From Parvularcula sp039818345 (GTDB taxonomy: Bacteria > Pseudomonadota > Alphaproteobacteria > Caulobacterales > Parvularculaceae), in the NCBI GenBank assembly GCA_039818345.1, contig JBCBUC010000010.1:1-64000 (forward strand): DNA of 64,000 bases, in the 5' to 3' direction. Below are positions 15,321 to 24,266 of the stretch, in pieces. Both the position numbers and the translations under genes were made by a program. Position 1 is the stretch's first letter, and every line of letters starts with the position of its first letter. The notes beneath the pieces are model-generated. The model saw only the letters and a program-made list of their open reading frames with translations, had not been told where the DNA came from and did not search any database.

Positions 15321-15812
15321 ATGAGCCGTTTTCTTGCTTTTCTCATGGGGATACTGGGCGCCGTCGGCTCGAGCCAGGCGCCTGCTTTCACCCAGCAATA
15401 TATCCAGAACCTGACGGGCCGTGTCGCTGAGCTGCAAACGATCGTCGATCGCTTTGACCGCGACATGGCGGATATCGATCTCAGCCGGAGCGAAGGCTTG
15501 GCGCAGTGCGATTCCGGCGAACCTGTGGTGACCAGCATTTGTTCAGGTCTGAAAGATGATGTGTCTCGGTATGAGACACTGAACTCGCAGTTGGCACAGC
15601 TGACGACAGCATCGGATTGGGAACGGCCCGTCCTCCTCGCCCGCGACTTTGATGCCGGCATTCTTGAAAGCACCTACGCTGCCTATGAACCGGCTGTTCC
15701 AGCGACCACAGTGGGCGGCGCGTTTGCGCTTGCGGGGTTTGCCGCGCTTTGGCTCGTCACATCTGTTTTGCTGGGTATCCTGACAGCGCCATTCCGCCGC
15801 GACCGTTACTAA
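15321..15812 (+). CDS. DUF2937 family membrane protein
   Basis: A 163-residue protein matching the DUF2937 layout: N-terminal hydrophobic segment (FLAFLMGILGAVG), a soluble part with QAPAFTQQYIQNLTGRVAEL and a DRF helix, then a C-terminal membrane helix (ALAGFAALWLVTSVLLGIL) and a basic tail. Two Cys (near 63 and 73) may form a periplasmic disulfide. Biochemical function unknown. It sits 86 bases after the MoxR gene on the same strand; the link may be only positional. Confidence 0.8.
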   Translation: MSRFLAFLMGILGAVGSSQAPAFTQQYIQNLTGRVAELQTIVDRFDRDMADIDLSRSEGLAQCDSGEPVVTSICSGLKDDVSRYETLNSQLAQLTTASDWERPVLLARDFDAGILESTYAAYEPAVPATTVGGAFALAGFAALWLVTSVLLGILTAPFRRDRY

Positions 15813-15824
15813 GCTCTAGCGCAA

Positions 15825-16892
15825 TCAGCGCTGCAGGGGCCGCACCCAATGGCCCATCTTACGGCCAGGCACTGTCTCTTTTTTGCTATAGAGCGTGAGG
15901 TTTGTATGCGTCTGTGCGATCAATGCATCCCATTGATCAGCATCATGACCAATGAGATTGACCATCTCACTGGGGATCAATGTATCGGTTTCCCCGAGCG
16001 GCCATCCCGACACCGCGCGGATATGCTGCTCGAACTGACTGATCGCGCAAGCCTCTAAGGTCACGTGCCCCGAATTGTGGACGCGCGGCGCCATTTCATT
16101 GGCGAGCAATTCACCGTCGCAGTCAAAAAACTCGACCGTCAGGACACCAACATAATCAAGCGCTTCTAAAACAGCGCGGGTCGCTGACTGCGCTTGATCG
16201 CGAAGTGCACCCGACACATCCGCGGGCATGACACTGCGGCGGAGAATACCGCCGCGATGTTCGTTTTCAGCCACGTCAAAAAAGGCGATCGCGCCATCCC
16301 GTCCGCGCGCTGCGACCTGACTGACCTCTCGGGAAAAGTCAGCCTTGGCCTCCAAGATCCACGGGCCACCGCCGAGGGCGGTGAGAACCTGCGCGGGATC
16401 CTCGGTACCCTCAAGACGAGCCTGCCCCTTGCCATCATAGCCAAATCGGCAGGTCTTGAGGATCGAAGGACCAGCATCTGTCAGCGCAGCCTGAAGATCA
16501 TGGGCGTCGGCAACGGGCCAGTAATCCACTGTCTTGATACCAAGCGAGCGGAAAAGATCTTTCTCCCGCACGCGTTCCTGGCTCGATGCCAGGGCCACTG
16601 CAGGTGGCGCCAAGACCCCACCAGCATCGGTGATCGCTGCCGCCGTCGCTGCGGGAACATTTTCAAACTCATAGGTGACCGCATCAACGGTCTCCGCAAA
16701 AGCCGTGACGCTTTCAAGATCATCATAGGACGCCTGATGGACCCAGGTTGCAACCTCACCGGCTGGCGAGCCCTCCGCATCAGGACCATAAACAGCTGTT
16801 TGGAAACCAAGCTTCGCAGCAGCCGAGCACAACATGCGCCCAAGCTGCCCCGTTCCCAGGATCCCGATCATGGCACCGGGTTTCAGCATCAT
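15825..16892 (-). CDS. purK: N5-carboxyaminoimidazole ribonucleotide synthase PurK
   Basis: A 355-residue ATP-grasp enzyme: IGILGTGQLGRML at the N-terminus, TYEFENVPAAT, KTCRFGYDGKGQ (ATP-grasp glycine loop) and the metal-binding NEMAPRVHNSGHVT. Converts AIR, bicarbonate and ATP to N5-CAIR in purine synthesis. Start ATG at 16892 lies in a TGATG overlap with the purE stop (a TTG one codon earlier is the alternative). Forms an operon with purE and probably pgi upstream. Confidence 0.95.
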   Translation of the reverse strand: MMLKPGAMIGILGTGQLGRMLCSAAAKLGFQTAVYGPDAEGSPAGEVATWVHQASYDDLESVTAFAETVDAVTYEFENVPAATAAAITDAGGVLAPPAVALASSQERVREKDLFRSLGIKTVDYWPVADAHDLQAALTDAGPSILKTCRFGYDGKGQARLEGTEDPAQVLTALGGGPWILEAKADFSREVSQVAARGRDGAIAFFDVAENEHRGGILRRSVMPADVSGALRDQAQSATRAVLEALDYVGVLTVEFFDCDGELLANEMAPRVHNSGHVTLEACAISQFEQHIRAVSGWPLGETDTLIPSEMVNLIGHDADQWDALIAQTHTNLTLYSKKETVPGRKMGHWVRPLQR

Positions 16893-17398
16893 CAAAGAAC
16901 AGGCTCATCCGTGGGCGGTGCTTCGAGGACAGCATCGCTTTGCTTTTGGCGCCAAGATTTGAGGCGCATGGAAAGATCGTGGTCACTCAGAGCAAGGATT
17001 GATGCGGCCATGAGCCCAGCATTTTTTGCACCAGCCTCACCAATAGCAAGGGTGCCGACGGGAACACCGCCCGGCATTTGTGCAATCGAAAGAAGACTAT
17101 CCATTCCCGACAGGGCCTTTGATTGCACCGGAACACCGAGCACCGGAAGCGTGGTCATGGAGGCGACCATGCCGGGAAGATGCGCAGCACCGCCTGCGCC
17201 GGCTATAATCACCTTATAGCCATCTTCCTCCGCATTCATTGCAAATTTGACCATGCGGTTCGGGGTTCGGTGCGCAGAGATGATCAAATCATCATGCCCC
17301 ACATCCAAAAGATCGAGAACTTCTGCAGCAGCCTTCATGGTCGGCCAATCGGAGGTCGAGCCCATGATGATCGCGACTGATCGAACGTCATGATTCAT
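16892..17398 (-). CDS. purE: N5-carboxyaminoimidazole ribonucleotide mutase PurE
   Basis: A 168-residue class I PurE: IMGSTSDWPTMKAA, SAHRTPNRMVKFA (containing the catalytic His and substrate-binding residues), AGAGGAAHLPGMVAS and PVLGVPVQS. Interconverts N5-CAIR and CAIR, the step after PurK. Octameric cytosolic enzyme. Overlaps purK by one base at TGATG; pgi ends 44 bases upstream on the same strand. Confidence 0.96.
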   Translation of the reverse strand: MNHDVRSVAIIMGSTSDWPTMKAAAEVLDLLDVGHDDLIISAHRTPNRMVKFAMNAEEDGYKVIIAGAGGAAHLPGMVASMTTLPVLGVPVQSKALSGMDSLLSIAQMPGGVPVGTLAIGEAGAKNAGLMAASILALSDHDLSMRLKSWRQKQSDAVLEAPPTDEPVL

Positions 17399-17442
17399 AA
17401 TGCACCTGAGCGCAGCAAAGCCGGGGAGCTACCGGAAACAGC

Positions 17443-19101
17443 TCATCTTCGCAAGTTGTCTTCGGTCCTGATCGCCTTGATTCGCCCAATCATGCCGGCC
17501 GTTGAACAGTCATGCTCTGCCTGGCTTTCGCCCTTCAGTTCCGCCAAAATTGGCTTGGCAAGAACCTTCCCCAATTCAACGCCAAACTGGTCGTAGGAAT
17601 TGATTCCCCAAATCACCCCTTGGACAAAGATTTTGTGCTCATATAGGGCTATCAGTGCACCGAGCGTTCGCGGCGTGACCTGATCCATCAAAATCGATAT
17701 CGACGGTCTGTTACCAGGAAAAGCCTTGTGCTTGGCGAGGTCTTGGGCCTCTTCAGGACCAACACCTTGGTTGAGAAGTGTTTGCTCAGCCTCGCGTTCC
17801 GTCACCCCCACCATCAGTGCTTCGGGTTGGGCCAAGAAATTGGCGAGCAATTTCTCGTGATGATCCCCCAACGGATTATGTGACCGGGCGGGAGCGATGA
17901 ATTCGCAAGGAATCACATCGGTTCCTTGGTGAATGAGCTGATAGAACGCATGCTGGCCATTGGTGCCAGGCTCACCAAAAAGCGTTGGGCCCGTGGGATA
18001 AGAAACAGGGTTTCCATTAAGGCGACGCCCTTTGCCATTGGATTCCATATCCGCCTGCTGAAGATAGGCCGCCAATCGGTGCAGATACTGATCATAGGGC
18101 AGAACCGCGAGCCCGCTCATGCCCAAAAAGCTTCGATGCCAGAGCCCAGCGAGGCCCAAAAGGACAGGCAGATTGCCCCGCAAAGGAGCATCCTCAAAGT
18201 GCCGATCCATGTCGCATGCGCCATCGAGGAGCGCTTGGAAATTGTCCCAGCCAATCGTCAAAGCAATCGGTAAGCCAATCGCTGACCAAAGGCTGTACCG
18301 CCCGCCGACCCAGTCCCAGAACCCAAACACATTCTCCGGGTCGATACCAAAAGCAGCAGTTGCCTCCTTGTTGGTCGACAGCGCCACAAAGTGGCTCGCG
18401 ATATCCGCCTCGCTCCTTCCCTGCGCTAAGAACCAATCACGGGCGCTTGCCGCGTTGGTCATTGTTTCTTGGGTGGTGAAGGTCTTCGATGCGATGCAGA
18501 AGAGCGTCGTTTCGGGATCAAGACAGCGCAGCACTTCGGAAAGATGGGTGCCATCGACGTTCGAGACAAAGTGCACTGATCGATGTGCAACGTGGTAGGG
18601 CTTGAGCGCCTCGGTGACCATGACCGGGCCAAGATCTGAGCCGCCGATCCCAATATTAACGACGGTGGTCAAGGGTTTACCGGTGGCACCTGTACGCGTA
18701 CCGCTGATCACTGCATCGGTAAAGGTTTTCATCCGCTGGCGGACGTCATTGATGAGCGGCATGACGTCTTGGCCGTTGACGAAGTAGGTCCATTCCCGTG
18801 TATCGCGCAGCGCCGTGTGGAGCACCGCGCGGCCCTCCGTTTCGTTGATCGGCTCACCGGCAAACATCGCAGCGCGGCGTTCGTGAAGACCAGCCTCCTG
18901 CGCCAACGACAAGAGCGCTTCGACCACCGCCTCCGTGATCCGCGCCTTTGAGAAGTCAATGAAGAGGCCGCACGCCTCATGGGAGAACCGATCAAAGCGA
19001 CCAGGGTCGCGAGCGAAAAGATCGCGGAGCTGGGCTTCGCCGTCGGTTTTCGCGAGGGAGGAAAGCGCCCCCCAAGCGTTGAGCATGGTGGGGTCCGTCA
19101 T
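17443..19101 (-). CDS. pgi: Glucose-6-phosphate isomerase
   Basis: A 552-residue Pgi, the usual long bacterial form. Signatures are VNIGIGGSDLGPVM, GEPGTNGQHAFYQLIHQGTD (exactly the family block) and the C-terminal SYDQFGVELGKVL with the catalytic Lys. Interconverts glucose-6-P and fructose-6-P. An AGGAG ribosome site precedes the ATG at 19101. Same strand as purE and purK 44 bases downstream, so these three may be cotranscribed. Confidence 0.97.
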   Translation of the reverse strand: MTDPTMLNAWGALSSLAKTDGEAQLRDLFARDPGRFDRFSHEACGLFIDFSKARITEAVVEALLSLAQEAGLHERRAAMFAGEPINETEGRAVLHTALRDTREWTYFVNGQDVMPLINDVRQRMKTFTDAVISGTRTGATGKPLTTVVNIGIGGSDLGPVMVTEALKPYHVAHRSVHFVSNVDGTHLSEVLRCLDPETTLFCIASKTFTTQETMTNAASARDWFLAQGRSEADIASHFVALSTNKEATAAFGIDPENVFGFWDWVGGRYSLWSAIGLPIALTIGWDNFQALLDGACDMDRHFEDAPLRGNLPVLLGLAGLWHRSFLGMSGLAVLPYDQYLHRLAAYLQQADMESNGKGRRLNGNPVSYPTGPTLFGEPGTNGQHAFYQLIHQGTDVIPCEFIAPARSHNPLGDHHEKLLANFLAQPEALMVGVTEREAEQTLLNQGVGPEEAQDLAKHKAFPGNRPSISILMDQVTPRTLGALIALYEHKIFVQGVIWGINSYDQFGVELGKVLAKPILAELKGESQAEHDCSTAGMIGRIKAIRTEDNLRR

Positions 19102-19125
19102 GTCTCGCTCCTGATCGTCTGAAGG

Positions 19126-19713
19126 TCAGTACTTTACTGAACAGCCATAGGGCGCAGAGAGCGCGGTGACCACCTCATCGCCATCGGCCATCGCACCAAG
19201 AGCAGCAGTGACGTAATTCTGCGCATTCGGAAGATCAGCCGGGTCTGCCGATGGGATGGTGTCGATCGCCCCGGCGTAACGAAGGACGCTTTCATCATCG
19301 ATGATGTACATGTGCGGCGTGGTCTTCGCGCCGTAGGCGCGGCCCATGCTGCCATCCTCGTCGAGAAGAACATAGGCCGGTTCCGCGCCACGGCTTTGCG
19401 TGAGCTCAATCGCTTTCGTCGGGGAGACATGGCCTTGTTTTCCGGGGGCGGAGGAAATCACACTGATCCAGACGATGTCTTCCGCCGCCGCGCGCCGCTG
19501 AAGGCTTTGCATGTTGTTCGCGTTGTAGTGCTTTTGGACGAAGGGGCAGTCATGGTTGGTCCATTCAAGCACCACCGTCTTGCCCGCAAAATCGGACAGT
19601 GAGACTTCTGTGCCCGCGGCGCTCATTTCGGTGAACACCGGCGCTGCCTCGCCAGGGATCGGCGCACTCGCGGCGGACAACAGGACGAGCGAAGAGAGGG
19701 CGGCGGTGATCAT
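19126..19713 (-). CDS. Redoxin (AhpC/TSA-type) thiol protein
   Basis: A 195-residue exported protein: signal peptide (MITAALSSLVLLSAASAPIPG), then a redoxin fold with VVLEWTNHDCPFVQKHYN, holding a single Cys where peroxiredoxins have the peroxidatic residue, and TTPHMYIIDDESVLRYAGAID. A last Cys lies near the C-terminus (PYGCSVKY). It overlaps the dsbD-type gene by four bases (ATGA), so it is very likely kept reduced by that transporter in the periplasm. Role: thiol reductase or peroxidase; substrate not known. Confidence 0.8.
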   Translation of the reverse strand: MITAALSSLVLLSAASAPIPGEAAPVFTEMSAAGTEVSLSDFAGKTVVLEWTNHDCPFVQKHYNANNMQSLQRRAAAEDIVWISVISSAPGKQGHVSPTKAIELTQSRGAEPAYVLLDEDGSMGRAYGAKTTPHMYIIDDESVLRYAGAIDTIPSADPADLPNAQNYVTAALGAMADGDEVVTALSAPYGCSVKY

Positions 19714-21773
19714 CCGGGATGCTCCAAGGTTTGCGCAACGCGCTCAGTGGTCAAAATCTGCGGCAGAATTTCAGGGTCTGCATCCCCATTATAGTAAAGA
19801 TAGAGCGGAACGCCGCTGCGACCTTGTCTTTCTATCGCAGCGGTAATGATCGGGTCGGGATTGGTGAGATCAGCGACCATGAACACCGTGCCGGTTTTCT
19901 GGAACAGCTCTTTGATCGGCTCGGTGTCCAGCACGACCCGTTTGTTATACTGGCAGGTGACGCACCACGCGGCGGTGAAATCGATGAAAACTGGCGTACC
20001 CGCGCTTCTGTATTCCGCGAGCAGAGCCTCATCATAGGCCACCTTTTCCGAAGACGCAGCCACCGCCGCCGCGGGTTGGGCGGAGAGGGTCAACAGGGGA
20101 GCAACCGCAGCAACAACGCCAATAACCGCCGTGGCCCTCAATGGCCCATGGCCACCTTTTTCTTGGGCCAACCCATAGAGCCAAGCAGCCATCGACGCCG
20201 CAACGAGCGATATGCCGAGCACCAAGACCCCTTGCGGACCGGCTTGAAGGCTCACCACCCAGGTGAGCCAAACGACCGTGCCAAACATCGCAAACGAGAA
20301 GAGCTGCTTGACCCGCACCATCCAAGCGCCTGGTTTGGGCAAGAGTTGAGCGACTTGCGGCGCGGCTGCGAGCAGCAGGTAGGGCAAGGCAAGACCAAGA
20401 CCGAGCGCGAGGAAGACCGCGATCGCTGCCAATGGCGGTGCGCTCAGCGCAAAACCAATCGGCAAACCGAGAAAAGGACCGATACAAGGCGCCGCGACAA
20501 GCACGGCCAAAAGACCCGTAAAAAACGATCCGGCCACGCCTTTTTTCTGCGTGAGCCCCTGCCCCGTGCCCTGCACCGATGTGCCGATCTCAAAAAGCCC
20601 CGCCAAGTTAAGGCCGATCAAAAACACGATCACCGCAAAAAGACCAACAGCAATGGGTGACTGAAGATGGAAACCCCAACCGAGCTCAGCACCAAAACCT
20701 CTCAGCACCAAGAGAAGCGTGGCCATCGCAGCAAAGGTGATCAGCACACCAGCGGTGTACGCATAGGCATCCTTTTGCACCGCGGCGCGGTCAGCCCCAG
20801 CAAGCTGGGTGATCCCTGCCGCCTTCAAAAAGACGATCGGAAAAACGCAAGGCATGGCATTGAGAACCACACCGCCAAGAAGCGCAAAAGCAAAAATCAG
20901 CAAGAGGTTGCTGCCGCTTTCATCGGTCACCGCGCTCGGTGCATTGGCAAGCGCCAGAACATCGTCCGAACGCTGCGCTTCAAAGGTGACCCCGACCTCT
21001 TGGCCTTCCATTGAAAGAACCATCACACCCTTAATGATATCAGGCGGTGTCGCCCGGTAGTTGAGGGCCGGCACAAGATTGAAGACCAGAGCATCGCCCG
21101 AACGATAGCTCGGTTGCGGTGCGGCGGGCTCAATCAAACCACTTTCGTTCGGGAAGAGATACGCATCACCCGCCGGTGCGTCTTCAAGCGCGAGGACAAT
21201 CTCGCCATCGCGATCAGCAAAGCGCGCGTTGAGGTCCAAATCGCGGGGCAACGCCGAACGAGCCTCGCGGATCATCGCGGCCAAGGCACCTGCATCCTCA
21301 GCCTGATCCGAGACGGCAATCGCTAAGGAAAGGTCAGCACTCTCAGGTATGCAAACATCAAGGCAGATCAGCCACTCGGCAAAGACCTCGAACCGAAGGG
21401 TGCGTCCGGTCACAGCATCAGCCGGAACAGTGATCGGCACCAAGAACAGCGGCCGACCTTCATGGCCAAAATTCATCAAGGGTCCTAGAGGCAAGCGATG
21501 GGGCAGCGGGTACCCGATGTCCCCGGCCTCAAACCCGGCTGGCAACGTCCAACTGAGCTCTAGCGGAAGGCCGCTGTCTCCGGGATTTCTCCAATAGACA
21601 TGCCAGCCCTCCTCGAGCTTTTGATCAAGCGCAACCCACAAGGTCTCCCCGGGAACGGCAGCGGTCTTTTCCGCGATCAACCGACTTTCCGCATGACCCG
21701 TGGTGACCCAAGCGCCGGATTGCGCCGCAGCGGGCGCAACAAGGAGCATGAAAGCGAGCAAAAACCTGAGCAT
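19710..21773 (-). CDS. DsbD/ScsB-type thiol:disulfide transporter
   Basis: A 687-residue three-part protein. Signal peptide 1-17, then a periplasmic N-terminal domain (about 20-270), then eight or so membrane helices with the conserved Cys motifs NAMPCVFPIVFLK and AAPCIGPFLGLP, and a C-terminal thioredoxin domain with WCVTC at 603-607. It carries electrons from cytosolic thioredoxin to periplasmic substrates. The N-domain has a CLDVCIPESADLSLA block typical of the ScsB/DsbD-like group linked to copper stress in some bacteria. Cotranscribed with the redoxin gene downstream, likely its partner. Confidence 0.9.
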   Translation of the reverse strand: MLRFLLAFMLLVAPAAAQSGAWVTTGHAESRLIAEKTAAVPGETLWVALDQKLEEGWHVYWRNPGDSGLPLELSWTLPAGFEAGDIGYPLPHRLPLGPLMNFGHEGRPLFLVPITVPADAVTGRTLRFEVFAEWLICLDVCIPESADLSLAIAVSDQAEDAGALAAMIREARSALPRDLDLNARFADRDGEIVLALEDAPAGDAYLFPNESGLIEPAAPQPSYRSGDALVFNLVPALNYRATPPDIIKGVMVLSMEGQEVGVTFEAQRSDDVLALANAPSAVTDESGSNLLLIFAFALLGGVVLNAMPCVFPIVFLKAAGITQLAGADRAAVQKDAYAYTAGVLITFAAMATLLLVLRGFGAELGWGFHLQSPIAVGLFAVIVFLIGLNLAGLFEIGTSVQGTGQGLTQKKGVAGSFFTGLLAVLVAAPCIGPFLGLPIGFALSAPPLAAIAVFLALGLGLALPYLLLAAAPQVAQLLPKPGAWMVRVKQLFSFAMFGTVVWLTWVVSLQAGPQGVLVLGISLVAASMAAWLYGLAQEKGGHGPLRATAVIGVVAAVAPLLTLSAQPAAAVAASSEKVAYDEALLAEYRSAGTPVFIDFTAAWCVTCQYNKRVVLDTEPIKELFQKTGTVFMVADLTNPDPIITAAIERQGRSGVPLYLYYNGDADPEILPQILTTERVAQTLEHPG

Positions 21774-21832
21774 ATTGTGCCCTTCGCTAAAGACCCCGGT
21801 TTGGTCACAGTGACCGATGCGCGCAAGAGCGA

Positions 21833-23104
21833 TCAGTTGGCCGGTAAGTTGGCGAGGAAGAACGCCACCGTGTTCTCGCCCAACACTTTGCGGATTTCGT
21901 CATCCGAGAGACCCGCATCGAGCAAAGCGTCGGTGATGGCGGCCAGCTCAGACGAATCAAACATCGTCGTGACCGTGCCATCAAAGTCAGAACCGAGCGC
22001 GATGTGATCGACCCCAAAATTCTCGACACCATAAAGGATGGCATCGGCGATACCCGCCGGGCTCGGATCGCATGTGACGTCTTCCCAGAACCCAACTCCG
22101 ATAAGACCGCCGCCTGCCGCCACCTGGGCCATCAACTCATCAGAAATGTTCCGTGGGCTTTCGCAATGGCCATTAAACCCTGTGTGGCTGACCACCACCG
22201 GGCGTGTCGATAAGGCAAGGGTATCGCGGACGGTTTGCGGCGAGGAGTGCGCCACGTCGATCACGATTTCGAGCTCGTTCATCCGTTTCACCGCAGCGCG
22301 ACCGAATGCAGAAAGCCCCTCCCCCGAGGTTCCATGCAGCGAACCACCGAGCTTGTTGTCAAAAAAGTGCTGAAGGCCCATCAAACGATACCCCTCATCG
22401 TACAGACGATCAATCGCTTTGATATCGCCATCCAAGGCGTGCATGCCCTCAGCACCCATAATGCCGACCACAATCGAAGGGCGGGTCGGCAGCGCGTCGA
22501 GCTCTTCGATCAACGACAGCGAGATCGCATCAAGTTCACCATCCGATTCATCGAGTGACTGCGCCAACCCGCTCCTTGCTTGCCAGCGTAGGTAAGCATC
22601 GTTCAGGTCACGGCGGGTCAATGCTACGAGGAATTCGTCGTCTTGCTCAGCAAACCGATGAAGCTTTTGCGCTTGGTATGCCGCCCGTTTTTCAAGGCTG
22701 GTCCAGGTGGCCATGGGCCAGCGCTGCGCCAATGCGAGGGTTGTGATGTTGTCGCTCGCGTCGGTTTCATTTTCCTCATAGTTCTGACCGGCTGGCGATT
22801 TCGTTACCGCCGTAAAGACCTGAAGAAACACACCACCTTCCCGCATTCGCGGAAGATCCACATGGCCACGGCTGTTCCGCTTATGGATATTCCGGTTCCA
22901 GAGCATCGTGTCGCTATGAAGATCAGCAACAGGAATGGTGGCGTGAAGCTTCGCGGCTTCTTCTGAAATATCGTAAGGCTCGTGCGGAACCACTGGGTTC
23001 ATGGCCTTATCCATCATCGGTGGCGCAAGGACGAAAAACAGGGCCGTGACGATCCCCAAAAGAAGCGCAACCCAGGCGACAAAGCGGAATAGAAACCTAG
23101 CCAT
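21833..23104 (-). CDS. Membrane dipeptidase (M19, renal dipeptidase family)
   Basis: A 423-residue amidohydrolase-fold enzyme. N-terminal membrane anchor near residues 8-28 (VAWVALLLGIVTALFFVLA), then DLHSDTMLW (HxD zinc site), metal-bridging Glu in GVMGAEGMHAL-type segment, HSSPQTV, VVSHTGFNG and GSDFDGTV. Family enzymes hydrolyse dipeptides, including D-residue dipeptides, and some act on beta-lactams. The chosen ATG at 23104 has a weak ribosome site; an in-frame GTG lies at 23119. Gap of 59 bases separates it from dsbD downstream; shared transcription is possible. Confidence 0.9.
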   Translation of the reverse strand: MARFLFRFVAWVALLLGIVTALFFVLAPPMMDKAMNPVVPHEPYDISEEAAKLHATIPVADLHSDTMLWNRNIHKRNSRGHVDLPRMREGGVFLQVFTAVTKSPAGQNYEENETDASDNITTLALAQRWPMATWTSLEKRAAYQAQKLHRFAEQDDEFLVALTRRDLNDAYLRWQARSGLAQSLDESDGELDAISLSLIEELDALPTRPSIVVGIMGAEGMHALDGDIKAIDRLYDEGYRLMGLQHFFDNKLGGSLHGTSGEGLSAFGRAAVKRMNELEIVIDVAHSSPQTVRDTLALSTRPVVVSHTGFNGHCESPRNISDELMAQVAAGGGLIGVGFWEDVTCDPSPAGIADAILYGVENFGVDHIALGSDFDGTVTTMFDSSELAAITDALLDAGLSDDEIRKVLGENTVAFFLANLPAN

Positions 23105-23287
23105 ACTCGATCTTATCACGCTTTAGCGGCTCGTCACCCTCACCGAAACAGCGTGGGCTGATCTGAGGGCGGCCTTTTGACCGTGATGATATGCTGCATA
23201 TGCGAGCATGGCAGCGGTATGCTGCACCGGAAGCTTCGGATGCTCGTTCGGGTGAAGCGCCAATGTATCCTGTCACCGATGCCGGCG

Positions 23288-23947
23288 TTATCGCCTCGCG
23301 GCCCTGGCGCGATTGGCAAAGCCCCAACCGAGAAACCCCGCAAGCATGAGAAGGCCAGATGATGGGATGGGCGTCGTGACCTCGGAAATGCCAAGATCAA
23401 TCGCGCCTTGCGAAATCTCGGTGAAGACACGGAAGAAATCACCTGGCGAGCTCGCCCACAAAGCTACGTCCAACCGATTGGGTTCATCGCTATAAAGAAT
23501 GATTTGATCTGCCCCTTCGAGGCCTCTGGCGGCGACATGGCCATAGGTGACATCGCCATTCATGAGATGGTCACTGCTATAGATGACACTGGTATTGGTC
23601 GCGACCCCGATTATTGGGGCATCAAAGTAGATCGTACCAATCGCTTTCGCTGCAGTGAACGGATCAAACACCACATAATGGCTGGCCACCACTTCTCCCG
23701 CTGCCACGTTGCGGCCGACATCAGTGACGATGACTGAATCCGACACCACGTTTTGACGTTCGTTGAAGGCCCGCAAGTTAAAATCGTCAAACCGGTTCGC
23801 CCCCAGCGTCAGACCATCAAGATCAACGATTTCCACAAATGTACCGCCTTGCGCGAAGGCGTTTCCTCCCGTCATTTGACCGGAGAGGATAACCGCTGAC
23901 GCAGGCGTCGGTGCCAAAACTAGCAACAGGCAAAAAAATCGCAGCAC
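23288..23947 (-). CDS. Secreted protein with PEP/VPLPA-CTERM-like tail
   Basis: A 219-residue protein starting at GTG (23947) behind GAGGAG. Signal peptide MLRFFCLLLVLAPTPASA, then a beta-rich middle (about 165 residues, many Val, Asp and Asn), then TPIPSSGLLMLAGFLGWGFANRARAARR-type end, whose three parts are TPIPSSG, a hydrophobic stretch and a basic end. Same tail architecture as the proteins at 2135-2791 and 12463-13218. The cargo domain is not recognised. Likely surface exposed or retained after sortase-type processing; the enzyme is not in this window. Confidence 0.75.
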   Translation of the reverse strand: MLRFFCLLLVLAPTPASAVILSGQMTGGNAFAQGGTFVEIVDLDGLTLGANRFDDFNLRAFNERQNVVSDSVIVTDVGRNVAAGEVVASHYVVFDPFTAAKAIGTIYFDAPIIGVATNTSVIYSSDHLMNGDVTYGHVAARGLEGADQIILYSDEPNRLDVALWASSPGDFFRVFTEISQGAIDLGISEVTTPIPSSGLLMLAGFLGWGFANRARAARR

Positions 23948-24266
23948 GGGATTCTCCTCGCAACAGAGGATGATCCTGCCGAATAATTGCTACTTTAAAT
24001 TGCGCTTATTGCTGATGATTCAATCAAGGGCAGCAAGCTTACTGGCGTTTTTACTTTAACGCGTCATGTGCTTCATCGGGGACATCGTGTGCGATCACCG
24101 CCGCAAGTCTCGTCAAGACAGCCATCCCGTCGCCCTTCTCTACAGCCATTGGCCATCAGCAGATTCTAGCTGTGGCATCAGTTTAAAGCACGTCGTTAAC
24201 AGCTCCATTCGAAATGAGCGGCTGATAGACTTGGTTCATCGGGCGGCATCCCCTAGATTGGCGGTG

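Noticed and set aside
19719..20660. A 313-codon plus-strand frame opposite the DsbD-type gene
   Set aside because: Protein is low-complexity in Arg and Gly, with no recognised domain, and it is antisense to a conserved membrane gene.
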